Below are positions 27,843 through 36,485 of a stretch of DNA of 64,000 nt, piece after piece (position 1 is the stretch's first letter; the number at the start of each line of letters is the position of its first letter). The notes beneath the pieces are model-generated. The model searched no databases. It was not told the DNA's origin and saw only the letters and a program-made list of their open reading frames with translations. The DNA comes from an uncultured Burkholderiales bacterium (GTDB lineage Bacteria > Pseudomonadota > Gammaproteobacteria > Burkholderiales > Burkholderiaceae_C), in assembly GCA_945952065.1 (NCBI GenBank), contig CAMFGY010000006.1:1-64000 (forward strand), given 5' to 3'. The translations under genes and the position numbers were made by a program.

Positions 27843-28409
27843 ATGTTCTTCAATCTGCCAACGCTGTTCACCTGGGCCCGCATCGTGGCCATCCCACTGA
27901 TTGTTGGGGTGTTCTATCTGAACCTGGATCAACAAACGCAAAACCTGTTTGCGACCAGCTTGTTTGTCGTGATCGCGCTGACCGATTGGCTCGATGGTTA
28001 TTTGGCGCGCAAGCTGAATCAAACTTCGGCTTTTGGCGCCTTTCTGGATCCGGTGGCAGACAAAATTCTCGTCTGCGCTGCCTTGTTGGTGTTGTTGGAA
28101 TTGGGGCGGGTCAATGCCTTGTTGGCATTGGTGATTGTGGGGCGCGAAATCGCGATTTCCGCGCTGCGCGAGTGGATGGCGCAAATTGGCGCTTCAGGCA
28201 GTGTGGCTGTGCACATGGTCGGCAAGTTGAAGACCACGGCGCAGATGATTGCCATTCCTTTCTTGCTGTTTGATGGTGTGTTGTTTGGCGCGATCAACAC
28301 GCGGTTCTGGGGCACTTGTTTGTTGCTGGCGGCCGTGGTGTTGACCATTTGGTCCATGGTCTATTACTTGCAAAAGGCCTTGCCTGAGATCCGCGCCAAG
28401 GCACGTTAA
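27843..28409 (+). CDS. pgsA: CDP-diacylglycerol-glycerol-3-phosphate 3-phosphatidyltransferase
   Basis: Makes phosphatidylglycerol phosphate at the inner membrane. The 188-aa protein begins MFFNLPTLFTWARIVAIP and has the complete CDP-alcohol phosphotransferase signature DWLDGYLARKLNQTSAFGAF followed by LDPVADK. About five hydrophobic helices follow. I chose the ATG at 27843, the usual start of the family, over the ATG at 27822. Confidence 0.95.
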   Translation: MFFNLPTLFTWARIVAIPLIVGVFYLNLDQQTQNLFATSLFVVIALTDWLDGYLARKLNQTSAFGAFLDPVADKILVCAALLVLLELGRVNALLALVIVGREIAISALREWMAQIGASGSVAVHMVGKLKTTAQMIAIPFLLFDGVLFGAINTRFWGTCLLLAAVVLTIWSMVYYLQKALPEIRAKAR

Positions 28410-28520
28410 GCCTTGGTGCTGGGCTTTGTCGCCGCGCCAAAGCTTGGCCCCTTGCTCGTCTTTTTGGGGCACCGCAGCCTTCAAAAAATATCGGGCTTTC
28501 ACCTGCTCATGGCCGCAAAT

Positions 28521-28541
28521 GAATGCGCTTAGAATGCGCTT
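28521..28541 (+). repeat. Direct repeat GAATGCGCTT upstream of HU gene
   Basis: GAATGCGCTT occurs at 28521-28530 and again at 28532-28541, one helical turn (11 bp) apart. The junction contains TAGAAT (28530-28535), a fair -10 element. It may be part of the HU promoter or a protein-binding site. Confidence 0.5.
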
Positions 28542-28662
28542 CCCTTTGCATGTCGGGTCGCAGCTTTTGTCCAAACAAGGTGCATCAAGCGAGCGCTGAA
28601 AGGGACCAAATTCAGTGGCGAAGTCCGGCGCATGCCGGCGAGTCTTTTTGAGAGGTATCGAA

Positions 28663-28935
28663 GTGAACAAGTCCGAACTGATCGAGCACATCGCAACGCA
28701 GGCTGACATTTCCAAGGCCGCAGCAACTCGTGCGTTGGAGGCCTTGATCGGTGGCGTGAAGACCACGCTCAAAAAGAACGGCTCAGTTTCTCTGGTAGGC
28801 TTCGGCACTTTCAGTGTGAGCAAGCGCGCCGCACGTTCGGGTCGCAATCCCCGCACCGGTGACACCATCAAAATCAAGGCAGCCAAGGTGCCAAAATTCC
28901 GCCCCGGTAAGGCTTTGAAGGACGCAGTGAATTAA
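28663..28935 (+). CDS. hupB: HU family DNA-binding protein
   Basis: A 90-aa histone-like protein: [20 protein letters not shown] at the N terminus (initiating GTG), the hydrophobic core [19 protein letters not shown] and the DNA-clamping arm with [19 protein letters not shown]. It starts at GTG 28663 with GAGAGG upstream, which gives the exact family length. The order HU, tRNA-Val, ppiD recalls E. coli hupB-ppiD. Confidence 0.95.
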   Translation: MNKSELIEHIATQADISKAAATRALEALIGGVKTTLKKNGSVSLVGFGTFSVSKRAARSGRNPRTGDTIKIKAAKVPKFRPGKALKDAVN

Positions 28936-28968
28936 ACTACGTCTTGTTATTGAAATACCGGTTGATCC

Positions 28969-29044
28969 GGGTGCTTAGCTCAGTTGGTAGAGCGTCGCCT
29001 TTACACGGCGCAGGTCGGCGGTTCGAGCCCGTCAGCACCCACCA
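28969..29044 (+). tRNA. tRNA-Val(UAC)
   Basis: A complete cloverleaf: acceptor GGGTGCT/AGCACCC, D arm GCTC-AGTTGGTA-GAGC, anticodon loop TTTACAC (anticodon TAC), T arm GGCGG-TTCGAGC-CCGTC, discriminator A and encoded CCA. The first anticodon-stem pair (T/C) is mismatched. It lies 33 bases after the HU stop and may be co-transcribed. Confidence 0.96.
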
Positions 29045-29106
29045 GATTATTTGCCCTAGTCCAAGCTTGATTGGACGTGGGCTTTGGCCCTAGAGCCACC
29101 CCACGC

Positions 29107-29132
29107 AAAGGCGAACCTCGGTTCGCCTTTGT
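29107..29132 (+). terminator. Hairpin after tRNA-Val, terminator-like
   Basis: AAAGGCGAACC and GGTTCGCCTTT form an 11-bp stem with a TC centre. Only three T follow, so termination may be partial. It stands between the tRNA and ppiD. Confidence 0.6.
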
Positions 29133-29160
29133 CGTGTCTGCCCGTCTGAGGTTTTTGAAG

Positions 29161-31068
29161 ATGTTTGAATTTGTTCGCAAGCACAATCGACTGTTTCAGC
29201 TCATTCTGTTGATTTTGATCCTGCCCTCCTTCGCACTGGTTGGTATGCAGGGCTACACCAGCTTCATGGACTCGTCCAATGCAGGCGTCGCAAGTGTCAA
29301 TGGTCGCAAGATCACGCAGAACGAATGGGACGCGGCTCATCGCCAGCAAGTGGAGCGCATGCGTCAGCAAATGCCCAACCTCGATGCCAAGCTCTTTGAT
29401 TCGCCCGAAATGCGGCGCGAGGCTTTGGATGGTTTGGTGCGCGAACGTGTCATGCAAGCGGCCGCAGCGGAGCAGCACTTGACGGTTAGCGATGAGCGCT
29501 TGAACCTTATCTTCCGCAATGACCCCCAGTTCGCGTTCTTGCGCAACCCCGATGGCACCCTCAACAAGGGCGTCATCGCTGCCCAGGGCATGAACTCTCA
29601 GATGTTTTTGGAGCGCCTGAGGCAAGACCTGACCCTGCGGCAGGTGACGGCCGGAGTGGCGGGTTCGGTTATTGAGTCCTCGGCGAACTCGGCGGTGGCG
29701 TTTGATGCGCTGCTGCAGCAGCGTGAAGTGCAGTTGCAACGTTTTGATGCCAAGGACTTCATGGCCAGCATCCAGCCCACGGAAGCTCAGATTGAAGCCT
29801 TCTACAAAGACAGCGCCAATGCCGCTCAGTTCCAAAAGCCGGAGTCGGCTCAAATCCAGTATGTGGTGCTGGACTTGGAAGCCTTGAAAGCTGGTGTGAG
29901 CTTCAGCGAAGAAGATTTGCGCAAGTACTACGCGGAAAATGCTTCGCGCTACTCGGTGGCTGAGGAGCGTCGTGCCAGCCATATCTTGATCAAGGCCGAG
30001 AAATCGGCGTCGCAAGAGGCTCGCAGCAAGGCCAAGGCCCGCGCAGAAGAGTTGTTGGCTCAAGCGCGCAAGATGCCTGACTCCTTCGCGGAATTGGCGC
30101 GCAAGAACTCGCAGGACGAGGGTTCAGCAAGCAATGGCGGGGACCTGGACTACTTCGGCCGCGGTGCGATGACCAAGGTGTTTGAAGATGCGGTGTTCGC
30201 GCTCAAGCAAGGTGAGATCAGCCAAGTTGTGGAGTCGGAGTACGGCTATCACGTCATTCAATTGACCGGTGTTCGTGGCGGCGACAAGAAGAGTTTTGAG
30301 GCAGTGCGCCCTGAAATCGAGGCCGAGGTTCGCAAGCAGTTGGCGCAGCGTCGTTATTCTGAGGTGGCAGAGCAGTTCAGCAATTTGGTTTATGAGCAGT
30401 CGGACAGCCTGCAGCCCGCCGCTGACAAGTTGAAGCTGACTCTGCAAACCGCAACTGTGCTGCGCACGCCGCAAGCCGGGCAAGTGGGTCCTTTGGCCTC
30501 GGCGAAGTTGCTGGATGCGGTATTTAGCAATGAGTCGCTGCGCAACAAGCGCAATACCGAGGCCATTGAGACTGGGCCCAGCCAAATGACGGCAGCCCGT
30601 GTTGTCGAACACAAGCCTTCGCATTTGCAACCCTTGCCGGAGGCGCATGACAAGGTGCGCGCTCAATTGCTGCGCCAGCTGGCTTCGGCCGAAGCGGTCA
30701 AGGCCGGTCAGGCGCGACTGGCGGCACTCCAAAAAGGTGGGGACGAGGCTGGCTTGTCGGCTCCAACAGTGGTCTCACGTGCCGCGACTCGTGATCTGCC
30801 GCGCAAAGTGTTGGACGCGATCTTGGTGGCTGACGCCAGCAAACTGCCTGCAGTGATCGGCCTTGATGCGGGAGACGGCGTCTACGTTGTGGCTCGACTG
30901 AGCAAAGTGTTGCCGCGCGACCCCGCCGTGGTGGATGCCAAGCGTGCCGCTCAGCAATATGCGCAGGCGTGGAATGGCGCAGAGGCGGAGGCCTTTATGG
31001 GCGCTTTGAAGGCGCGTTTCAAGACCACGGTAAAGGCGCCATCACGCGCAGCCAGCGCCTCGCTCTGA
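29161..31068 (+). CDS. ppiD: Periplasmic folding chaperone PpiD (peptidyl-prolyl isomerase)
   Basis: A 635-aa inner-membrane-anchored protein: cytoplasmic MFEFVRKHNRLF, one transmembrane helix (LILLILILPSFALVGM), a SurA-like N domain (VNGRKITQNEWDAAHRQQVE), a parvulin (PPIC) domain (RRASHILIKAEK, FAELARKNSQDEGSASNGGD, GYHVIQLTG) and a C-terminal helical part. It helps outer-membrane and secreted proteins fold at the Sec exit. The start ATG at 29161 fits the conserved N terminus; extra upstream residues overlap the tRNA leader. Confidence 0.94.
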   Translation: MFEFVRKHNRLFQLILLILILPSFALVGMQGYTSFMDSSNAGVASVNGRKITQNEWDAAHRQQVERMRQQMPNLDAKLFDSPEMRREALDGLVRERVMQAAAAEQHLTVSDERLNLIFRNDPQFAFLRNPDGTLNKGVIAAQGMNSQMFLERLRQDLTLRQVTAGVAGSVIESSANSAVAFDALLQQREVQLQRFDAKDFMASIQPTEAQIEAFYKDSANAAQFQKPESAQIQYVVLDLEALKAGVSFSEEDLRKYYAENASRYSVAEERRASHILIKAEKSASQEARSKAKARAEELLAQARKMPDSFAELARKNSQDEGSASNGGDLDYFGRGAMTKVFEDAVFALKQGEISQVVESEYGYHVIQLTGVRGGDKKSFEAVRPEIEAEVRKQLAQRRYSEVAEQFSNLVYEQSDSLQPAADKLKLTLQTATVLRTPQAGQVGPLASAKLLDAVFSNESLRNKRNTEAIETGPSQMTAARVVEHKPSHLQPLPEAHDKVRAQLLRQLASAEAVKAGQARLAALQKGGDEAGLSAPTVVSRAATRDLPRKVLDAILVADASKLPAVIGLDAGDGVYVVARLSKVLPRDPAVVDAKRAAQQYAQAWNGAEAEAFMGALKARFKTTVKAPSRAASASL

Positions 31069-31161
31069 TCGCAGAGGCAGGGCAATGCCTTTGGCCTTTG
31101 CCCAGTGCAACAGGCCGCCCCTGCAATAGAGGCGGCTCGCAAAAAAGAATTGAAGAAAGAC

Positions 31162-31191
31162 TTGCTTTGGAAAGAAATACCGTTCTATAAT
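31162..31191 (+). promoter_or_regulatory. Promoter of tRNA-His
   Basis: A perfect -10 TATAAT at 31186-31191 with TTGCTT at 31162-31167 as a partial -35, 18-bp spacing. The tRNA begins 13 bases after the -10. Confidence 0.7.
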
Positions 31192-31203
31192 CTAAAGCTC
31201 TGC

Positions 31204-31280
31204 GGTGGTTGTAGCTCAGTTGGTAGAGTCCAGGATTGTGATTCCTGTTGTCGTGGGTTCGAGTCCCATCAGCCACCCCA
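31204..31280 (+). tRNA. tRNA-His(GUG)
   Basis: Complete cloverleaf with the extra 5' G typical of histidine tRNA: GGTGGTTG start, D arm GCTC-AGTTGGTA-GAGT, anticodon stem CAGGA/TCCTG around TTGTGAT (anticodon GTG at 31238-31240), T arm GTGGG-TTCGAGT-CCCAT and 3' CCA encoded. Very close to the E. coli gene. Confidence 0.97.
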
Positions 31281-31287
31281 AAATATA

Positions 31288-31322
31288 AAAAGCCTTAGAG
31301 GTGGGAGCCTCTAAGGCTTTTT
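31288..31322 (+). terminator. Rho-independent terminator after tRNA-His
   Basis: AAAGCCTTAGAGG pairs with CCTCTAAGGCTTT in a 13-bp stem around loop TGGGAG, followed by more T. Confidence 0.92.
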
Positions 31323-31362
31323 CATTTTCGGGTTTGGATTTTGGTTTGCGTTTAGGTCTTGT

Positions 31363-31401
31363 GATCAGGCCTTGCAATCCGGCCCTACGATCCGGCCTTG
31401 C
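31363..31401 (+). repeat. Three tandem 13-bp degenerate repeats
   Basis: GATCAGGCCTTGC, AATCCGGCCCTAC and GATCCGGCCTTGC follow each other without gaps. They lie in the 311-base gap between tRNA-His and the response regulator gene, which otherwise holds only two terminators. No function is evident. Confidence 0.6.
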
Positions 31402-31508
31402 GTTCAAGGCAAATACTCAAGCCCAGTCTGTGTAGTGCAAAGTGAGGGCAGTGCGAGGGCAGCGCAGAACTCGTTGCGGCTGCAGTTGTTGCCGCTCACA
31501 GCGAGTGC

Positions 31509-31532
31509 AAAAAAGCCCGCAGGGGCGGGCTT
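31509..31532 (-). terminator. Rho-independent terminator after response regulator gene
   Basis: Read on the minus strand, AAGCCCGC and GCGGGCTT pair and are followed by six T (A run 31509-31514 on the plus strand). It lies about 60 bases after the response regulator stop. Confidence 0.85.
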
Positions 31533-31591
31533 AGGATTGGGCTTGGCACGAAGTGCCTCAAGTCGAGTCAGGGCCGGTGTTTCGTCAGCCC

Positions 31592-32335
31592 TTACACAAG
31601 GCCTTGTTTGCTGGCCAGCACCGCAGCTTCTGCGCGGCTGGATACATTGAGCTTTTTGTAGATGCTTTTGATGTGGTCATTGACCGTGAACCACTTGATG
31701 CCCATCAGATTGGCAATTTCCTTGATGGTGAAGCCCTTGCTGAGGTAGGTCAGCACTTCGCTTTCTCGAGGTGTTAGACGCTCCCATTCGGGTGGCGGAT
31801 CCAAAACAACGCCTCGCCCAGCATTGAAGTTAGCGGACGAAGAAAGGCTGCCGAAGCCCGAGTTCAAGGCCATAGGACCAGAGTCACCGCTGGATGCGGG
31901 TCGGAAATGCGACAACAAACGGCGCGCAATGGCTGGCGAAAGAGGGGGCTGGCCACGCACAATGCGCTGCAATTCTTCGACCAGAACTTCAAACCGGTCT
32001 TCCTTCAGCAGGTAGCCATCTGCGCCGCATTGCAAGGCGGGGAAGAGGTGGTCGTCATCCGAGTACAGCGTGGTGACGATCTTCAGAGCAGGTGTGCCAG
32101 CCAACTCGGCCAGGAATTCCATGCCGTTGCCATCAGGCAATTCGAGGTCGACAAGAATCAGTTTGAAGCCGGTGTCCGGCGAGGTCTCGGCGAGTTTGGC
32201 AACCTGACGGCGCGCTCCCTCAAGGTCCCCTGCCTCAGTGATTTCCATGGCATCACTGAAACTCTCCCGTACGACGCGGCACAAGAAGCTTCGGGCGACA
32301 GGGTTGTCTTCAATGATCAGTACTTTTACGGCCAT
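31592..32335 (-). CDS. LuxR/NarL-type response regulator (orphan)
   Basis: A 247-aa two-component regulator. The receiver domain has EDN at 9-11, the phospho-acceptor Asp63 in LILVDLELPDG, and Lys111 in YLLKED. A 40-residue Ser/Gly/Asn-rich linker follows, then a LuxR-type HTH (LTPRESEVLTYLSKGFTIKE, IKWFTVNDHIKSIYKKL). No sensor kinase lies next to it, so its partner and targets are unknown. It is flanked by tRNA-His and surE and has its own terminator. Confidence 0.93.
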   Translation of the reverse strand: MAVKVLIIEDNPVARSFLCRVVRESFSDAMEITEAGDLEGARRQVAKLAETSPDTGFKLILVDLELPDGNGMEFLAELAGTPALKIVTTLYSDDDHLFPALQCGADGYLLKEDRFEVLVEELQRIVRGQPPLSPAIARRLLSHFRPASSGDSGPMALNSGFGSLSSSANFNAGRGVVLDPPPEWERLTPRESEVLTYLSKGFTIKEIANLMGIKWFTVNDHIKSIYKKLNVSSRAEAAVLASKQGLV

Positions 32336-32755
32336 AGCATGGAGTTCCAGACAGCTTCCATCCTAGCGCACAAAGTCCCCTTGTAGGCGGATCTGAGCCT
32401 AGGGCCGATCCCTGAAGCTTGTTCATGAAGTGACCGCGTTAGCTCTGAGTTAGGCGGGGTGCGTGTTGGGCTTTCAATTCAGGGTGAGGGGAGGGTTTGG
32501 CTTGGCGTCATCGGCTTTGGCCCTGATTGCAGATATAGCTCGCGCCGCCAAAGCTTGCGCTCGGTTTGGGTGTCATTGCCGTGTCCAGAGAAGGCAATTT
32601 GCGCTCCTTAGAGGGGATTTTTCACCAGGAAATTTCGTGTGCAACCTCGCAAATTTTCTAGTGCGAGTCCAAAGCCTGCATCCAGTTGTGCGCATTGGTG
32701 CTGGGGTGGGTACAAGCATGGAGGCGAGGGCGTCGCCGATGCCTACAATGCAGGC
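32336..32755. other. Non-coding gap between response regulator and surE
   Basis: This 420-base region separates two divergent genes and must hold promoters for both. A TACAAT hexamer at 32744-32749 sits just before the surE ATG, too close to serve as its main promoter unless the message is nearly leaderless. I found no convincing gene, tRNA or strong hairpin; an open frame across it lacks family-like sequence. Confidence 0.4.
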
Positions 32756-33505
32756 ATGCGCATATTGATAGCCAATGATGATGGGTATTTGGCACCCGGA
32801 CTGCAGGCCTTGGTCAAGGCGTGTGAAGGATTGGGGCAGATCGAAGTGATCGCGCCTGAGCAAAACGCCAGTGGAACGTCCAATTCTTTGACGCTAGGGC
32901 GTCCTTTGTCGGTTTTTACGGCCGGCAATGGGTTTCGGTATGTGAATGGAACGCCGTCCGATTGCGTGCATGTGGCGCTCACCGGTTTGTTGGGCTATCG
33001 GCCAGATTTGGTGCTTTCAGGCATCAACAATGGGGCCAATATGGGTGACGACACGCTGTACTCGGGCACTGTGGCGGCGGCTACCGAGGGCTATTTGTTC
33101 GGCATTCCGTCGATTGCGTTTTCTCAAGTAGAAAAAGCTTGGGGGCATTTGGACGCCGCTGCGGCAGTGGCGCGTCAATTGGTTGAAAGCGTGATCGCTG
33201 GCGGGCTGGGGCAGCCCTTTTTGTTGAACGTCAATATCCCCAACCGCGCCGATGCCACAAGCCTGCCTTGGCGGGTGACCCGGCTGGGCAGGCGACATGC
33301 CAGTGAGCCGGTCATTCGGCAGCAGAGTCCGCGCGGTGAGACGATTTACTGGATTGGTCCTGCCGGTGATGCTCGCGAGGCGGGTGAAGGGACCGATTTC
33401 CATGCAACGGCTGGCGGTGAAGTTTCCATCACTCCCTTGCAAGTCGATCTGACCCATCATGCGGCGCTGGGGGCTTGGGCGCAAAGACTGGAGGGGCATG
33501 CATGA
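32756..33505 (+). CDS. surE: 5'/3'-nucleotidase SurE
   Basis: A 249-aa survival protein and metal-dependent nucleoside monophosphate phosphatase. It begins [15 protein letters not shown], with the metal-binding Asp8-Asp9, and has [29 protein letters not shown] and [15 protein letters not shown], all active-site segments. The stop overlaps the pcm start as ATGA. First gene of the surE-pcm-nlpD-rpoS series. Confidence 0.97.
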   Translation: MRILIANDDGYLAPGLQALVKACEGLGQIEVIAPEQNASGTSNSLTLGRPLSVFTAGNGFRYVNGTPSDCVHVALTGLLGYRPDLVLSGINNGANMGDDTLYSGTVAAATEGYLFGIPSIAFSQVEKAWGHLDAAAAVARQLVESVIAGGLGQPFLLNVNIPNRADATSLPWRVTRLGRRHASEPVIRQQSPRGETIYWIGPAGDAREAGEGTDFHATAGGEVSITPLQVDLTHHAALGAWAQRLEGHA

Positions 33506-34347
33506 GCCAGTCTCCAGAGCGGCCTGCGCGCTTCCCGCTGCCCTTGGGCAAGCTTGTGAAGGGCTCTGTTTCCAATGCGTCCGGTGCCGGCCAGCGAGAA
33601 GTTTTGATGCCGCAGCGGCATTTGCGGGAAGCCGCTGCAGACGCGGCCCGTCAGTCTGCGCCCCGTGGGCTCGGCTTGGATTCAGACATGGTGCGACGCC
33701 GTATGGTGCAGCGCTTGCAGCTCGAGGGTTTGAGTGACGAGCGTGTGTTGCAGGCTTTGTCCTTGGTGCCGCGCCATGAATTTGTTGACAGTGCATTGGC
33801 CATTCAAGCTTATGAAGACACCAGCCTGCCGATAGGGCATGGGCAAACCATCTCCAAGCCCTCAGTGGTGGGCCGAATGATTGCCATGTTGATGGGCGGC
33901 GCAACGGCGCGCCAGCAGGGGCGTTTGGGTCGAGTGCTTGAGATTGGCACCGGTTGTGGGTATCAAGCCGCGGTGCTGGCTGAACTGTCGCGACAAGTGG
34001 TTTCAATCGAGCGACTGCGGCCGCTGCATGAGAAAGCCAAGCTCAATTTAGGCAAGCTGCGTTCTTCGGCGCAGATTCGTTTGATTTATGGTGATGGTTG
34101 CTTGGGCTATGCGCAGGCCGCTCCCTACGACAGCATCATCGCTGCAGCCGGCGGCGAGGATTTGCCGCCCGCATGGCTGGCCCAGCTTGCGGTGGGGGGG
34201 CGTTTGATCGCCCCGATGGTGTCTGCAGGCAACCGAGGTCAAATCTTGGTGGTGATTGATCATTTGTTGGAGTCGGGGGTCAGCCGCTTCGTCCGCAGCG
34301 AACATGAGGCCGTCTTGTTCGTGCCTCTAAAATCGGGCGTGATGTGA
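33502..34347 (+). CDS. pcm: Protein-L-isoaspartate O-methyltransferase
   Basis: Repairs isoaspartyl residues in aged proteins using SAM. The 281-aa protein has [47 protein letters not shown], the SAM motif [18 protein letters not shown] and [17 protein letters not shown]. About 65 extra residues, rich in Arg, Pro and Ser, precede the usual start of the family. Overlaps surE by the ATGA. Confidence 0.95.
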   Translation: MSQSPERPARFPLPLGKLVKGSVSNASGAGQREVLMPQRHLREAAADAARQSAPRGLGLDSDMVRRRMVQRLQLEGLSDERVLQALSLVPRHEFVDSALAIQAYEDTSLPIGHGQTISKPSVVGRMIAMLMGGATARQQGRLGRVLEIGTGCGYQAAVLAELSRQVVSIERLRPLHEKAKLNLGKLRSSAQIRLIYGDGCLGYAQAAPYDSIIAAAGGEDLPPAWLAQLAVGGRLIAPMVSAGNRGQILVVIDHLLESGVSRFVRSEHEAVLFVPLKSGVM

Positions 34348-34472
34348 GCCCGCGTATCGCCTGTACAGTGCAGCCCAGAGATGCGCTTTCACGGCAACAA
34401 TCGGCCAAAATTTCGCAGCAAACTCTCGCCTGAGTTTCTTGCACCCGCCTGTCATTCCAGTCATAGCGACGC

Positions 34473-35414
34473 ATGCAAAAGAATCTTGTTAGTTTTTCCA
34501 AGGCCATCCTGAGCTCAAGTGTTGTGTTGAGTTTGGTGGCTTGCAGCTCGACGCCGAACCGGGCGCCGATCGAGGATCGCAAAGTTGGTGCTGCCAGCAA
34601 GCCCGCGCCAGCGCCTGCCAGCAGTGCGCCGCTGAGCCCAGCTCCCGCACCCGAGGCCAAGCCCCTGCCTGGTGCTGAGAATGCTGGCAAGCCCGGCTAC
34701 TACACGGTCAAGCCTGGCGATACCTTGATTCGTATCGCTTTGGATAACGGCCAAAATTGGCGGGATGTTGCCAAGTGGAATGGCTTGGAGAATCCCAATC
34801 TGATCGAAAAGGGTCAGGTTTTGCGTGTGATTGCGCCGGGCATTGATGCGTCTGCAGTGACCACTAAATCGGTCGCCTCGGCCAAAGTCGAGACGCGTCC
34901 TTTGGACAGCAAGCCGTCTAACTCGGTCGCGAGCACTGCTGCAGCAACTCAGCCTGTGGCCTCTGCCGGCTCAGCGGCGAGCGCTGCCGGCACAACAGGG
35001 TCCGGTGCTGCAGCGGCGGCCTCGACTGCAGCACGCGACAGCGAAGAAGACCCGGTGTGGGCATGGCCGGTGAGCAGCGCGGTCAGTGCTGGCTTTGATG
35101 AACAGCGCAACAAAGGGCTGGCGTTTGCGGGTAAGGCGGGTGATCCTGTCATGGCTGCGGCGGATGGCCGGGTGGTTTACGCGGGTTCGGGCTTGCGCGG
35201 ATACGGCAATCTGGTCATCATCAAGCACAACGCGACTTACCTCACCGCTTACGCGCACAATCAGGCTTTGTTGGTCAAAGAAGACCAGGCGGTGCGCAAA
35301 GGCCAAAAGATCGCTGAGATGGGTTCCAGTGACGCTGACCAAGTGAAGCTGCACTTTGAAGTGCGCAAGCAGGGCAAGCCGGTTGACCCGGCCAAGCTGC
35401 TCCCCAGTCGCTAG
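34473..35414 (+). CDS. nlpD: Murein hydrolase activator NlpD (LysM and LytM lipoprotein)
   Basis: A 313-aa lipoprotein: signal peptide and lipobox ([11 protein letters not shown]), a LysM domain ([21 protein letters not shown]), an Ala/Ser/Thr-rich linker and a C-terminal LytM/M23-like domain ([18 protein letters not shown] to [16 protein letters not shown]). The first metal-ligand motif of active M23 enzymes is missing ([13 protein letters not shown] instead of HxGxD), as in E. coli NlpD, which activates amidases rather than cutting murein itself. Confidence 0.95.
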   Translation: MQKNLVSFSKAILSSSVVLSLVACSSTPNRAPIEDRKVGAASKPAPAPASSAPLSPAPAPEAKPLPGAENAGKPGYYTVKPGDTLIRIALDNGQNWRDVAKWNGLENPNLIEKGQVLRVIAPGIDASAVTTKSVASAKVETRPLDSKPSNSVASTAAATQPVASAGSAASAAGTTGSGAAAAASTAARDSEEDPVWAWPVSSAVSAGFDEQRNKGLAFAGKAGDPVMAAADGRVVYAGSGLRGYGNLVIIKHNATYLTAYAHNQALLVKEDQAVRKGQKIAEMGSSDADQVKLHFEVRKQGKPVDPAKLLPSR

Positions 35415-35443
35415 AGTCCGATCGGCGCAGCCTGATTGAGCTT

Positions 35444-36433
35444 ATGAAGAATCCTGCGCCGCATCATGAGTCTTTGTCTGACCCGAACAGGTCGGGTCAT
35501 GCATCGATAGCCTCGTCTTCGCCACTCGACTCTGACGAAGTGCAGGCGCCGCCGTCGGCTCTGTTTGAGCAAGGGGATGTTGAGCTCGGCAATGCTTTGC
35601 AAGCCTATTTGCGCGACATCCGTCGCACCCCCTTGCTGACGCCTCAAGAGGAATTTGATACCGCCGTTCGAGCACGGGCCGGGAGCTTTGAGGCGCGTCA
35701 ATCGATGATTGAGCACAACCTGCGTTTGGTGGTCAGCATCGCCAAGAATTACTTGGGTCGAGGCTTGCCAATGAGCGACCTGATCGAAGAAGGCAATTTG
35801 GGCTTGATGCACGCGATTGGCAAATTTGAGCCCGAGCGAGGCTTTCGCTTCTCGACCTACGCCAGTTGGTGGATACGGCAAAACATCGAAAGTGCCCTGA
35901 TGCATCAAGCGCGATTGGTGCGCTTGCCGGTTCATATCGTGCGTGAGTTGAATCATGTGCTGAAGGCGCGTCGTGCGCTGGAGGCTGTGCAAAGTCAGCA
36001 GGGGGGTGAAGCCAAAGTGAAAGCGGAGGACATCGCCGCTGCGCTAGGGCGCCCCTTGTCTGAGGTGGCTGAGCTTTTGTCTTACGCGGAGTTGCCAAGT
36101 TCTTTGGACTCACCGGCCGACCGGACTGCCGAAGGGGGTGAATCGGTGGTCGATTTGGTGGCAGATGATCACGCCGTGGATCCTTTGGGCTTGCGGCTCA
36201 GCCATGAGATGGACGCCTTGCTGGATCACGGGCTCGCGGCGCTGAACGAGCGTGAACGAGAGGTCTTGGCCGGGCGCTTCGGCTTGGCCGATCGGGAGCC
36301 TGAAACGCTGGACGTATTGGCGCAACGACTTCATTTGACCCGCGAAAGAATTCGGCAAATACAGATCGAAGCACTCGCCAAATTGAAGCGCAACATGATG
36401 CGTCACGGCGTCAATCGGGACTCGATTTTTTAG
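35444..36433 (+). CDS. rpoS: RNA polymerase sigma factor RpoS
   Basis: The stationary-phase and general stress sigma factor, 329 aa. Region 1.2 ([21 protein letters not shown]), region 2 ([57 protein letters not shown]), region 3 and region 4 ([34 protein letters not shown]) are all intact. It follows nlpD by 29 bases; in E. coli the main rpoS promoter lies inside nlpD. Confidence 0.97.
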   Translation: MKNPAPHHESLSDPNRSGHASIASSSPLDSDEVQAPPSALFEQGDVELGNALQAYLRDIRRTPLLTPQEEFDTAVRARAGSFEARQSMIEHNLRLVVSIAKNYLGRGLPMSDLIEEGNLGLMHAIGKFEPERGFRFSTYASWWIRQNIESALMHQARLVRLPVHIVRELNHVLKARRALEAVQSQQGGEAKVKAEDIAAALGRPLSEVAELLSYAELPSSLDSPADRTAEGGESVVDLVADDHAVDPLGLRLSHEMDALLDHGLAALNEREREVLAGRFGLADREPETLDVLAQRLHLTRERIRQIQIEALAKLKRNMMRHGVNRDSIF

Positions 36434-36485
36434 GCCAATATCGAGCCATGGGCCTCGGCTTGCTCGGGGCTGGGATAATCCGGCC

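Noticed and set aside
32463-32768. Plus-strand 101-codon frame in the response regulator-surE gap
   Set aside because: No family-like segment, Cys/Arg-rich mix typical of non-coding high-GC DNA, and it overlaps the surE start.
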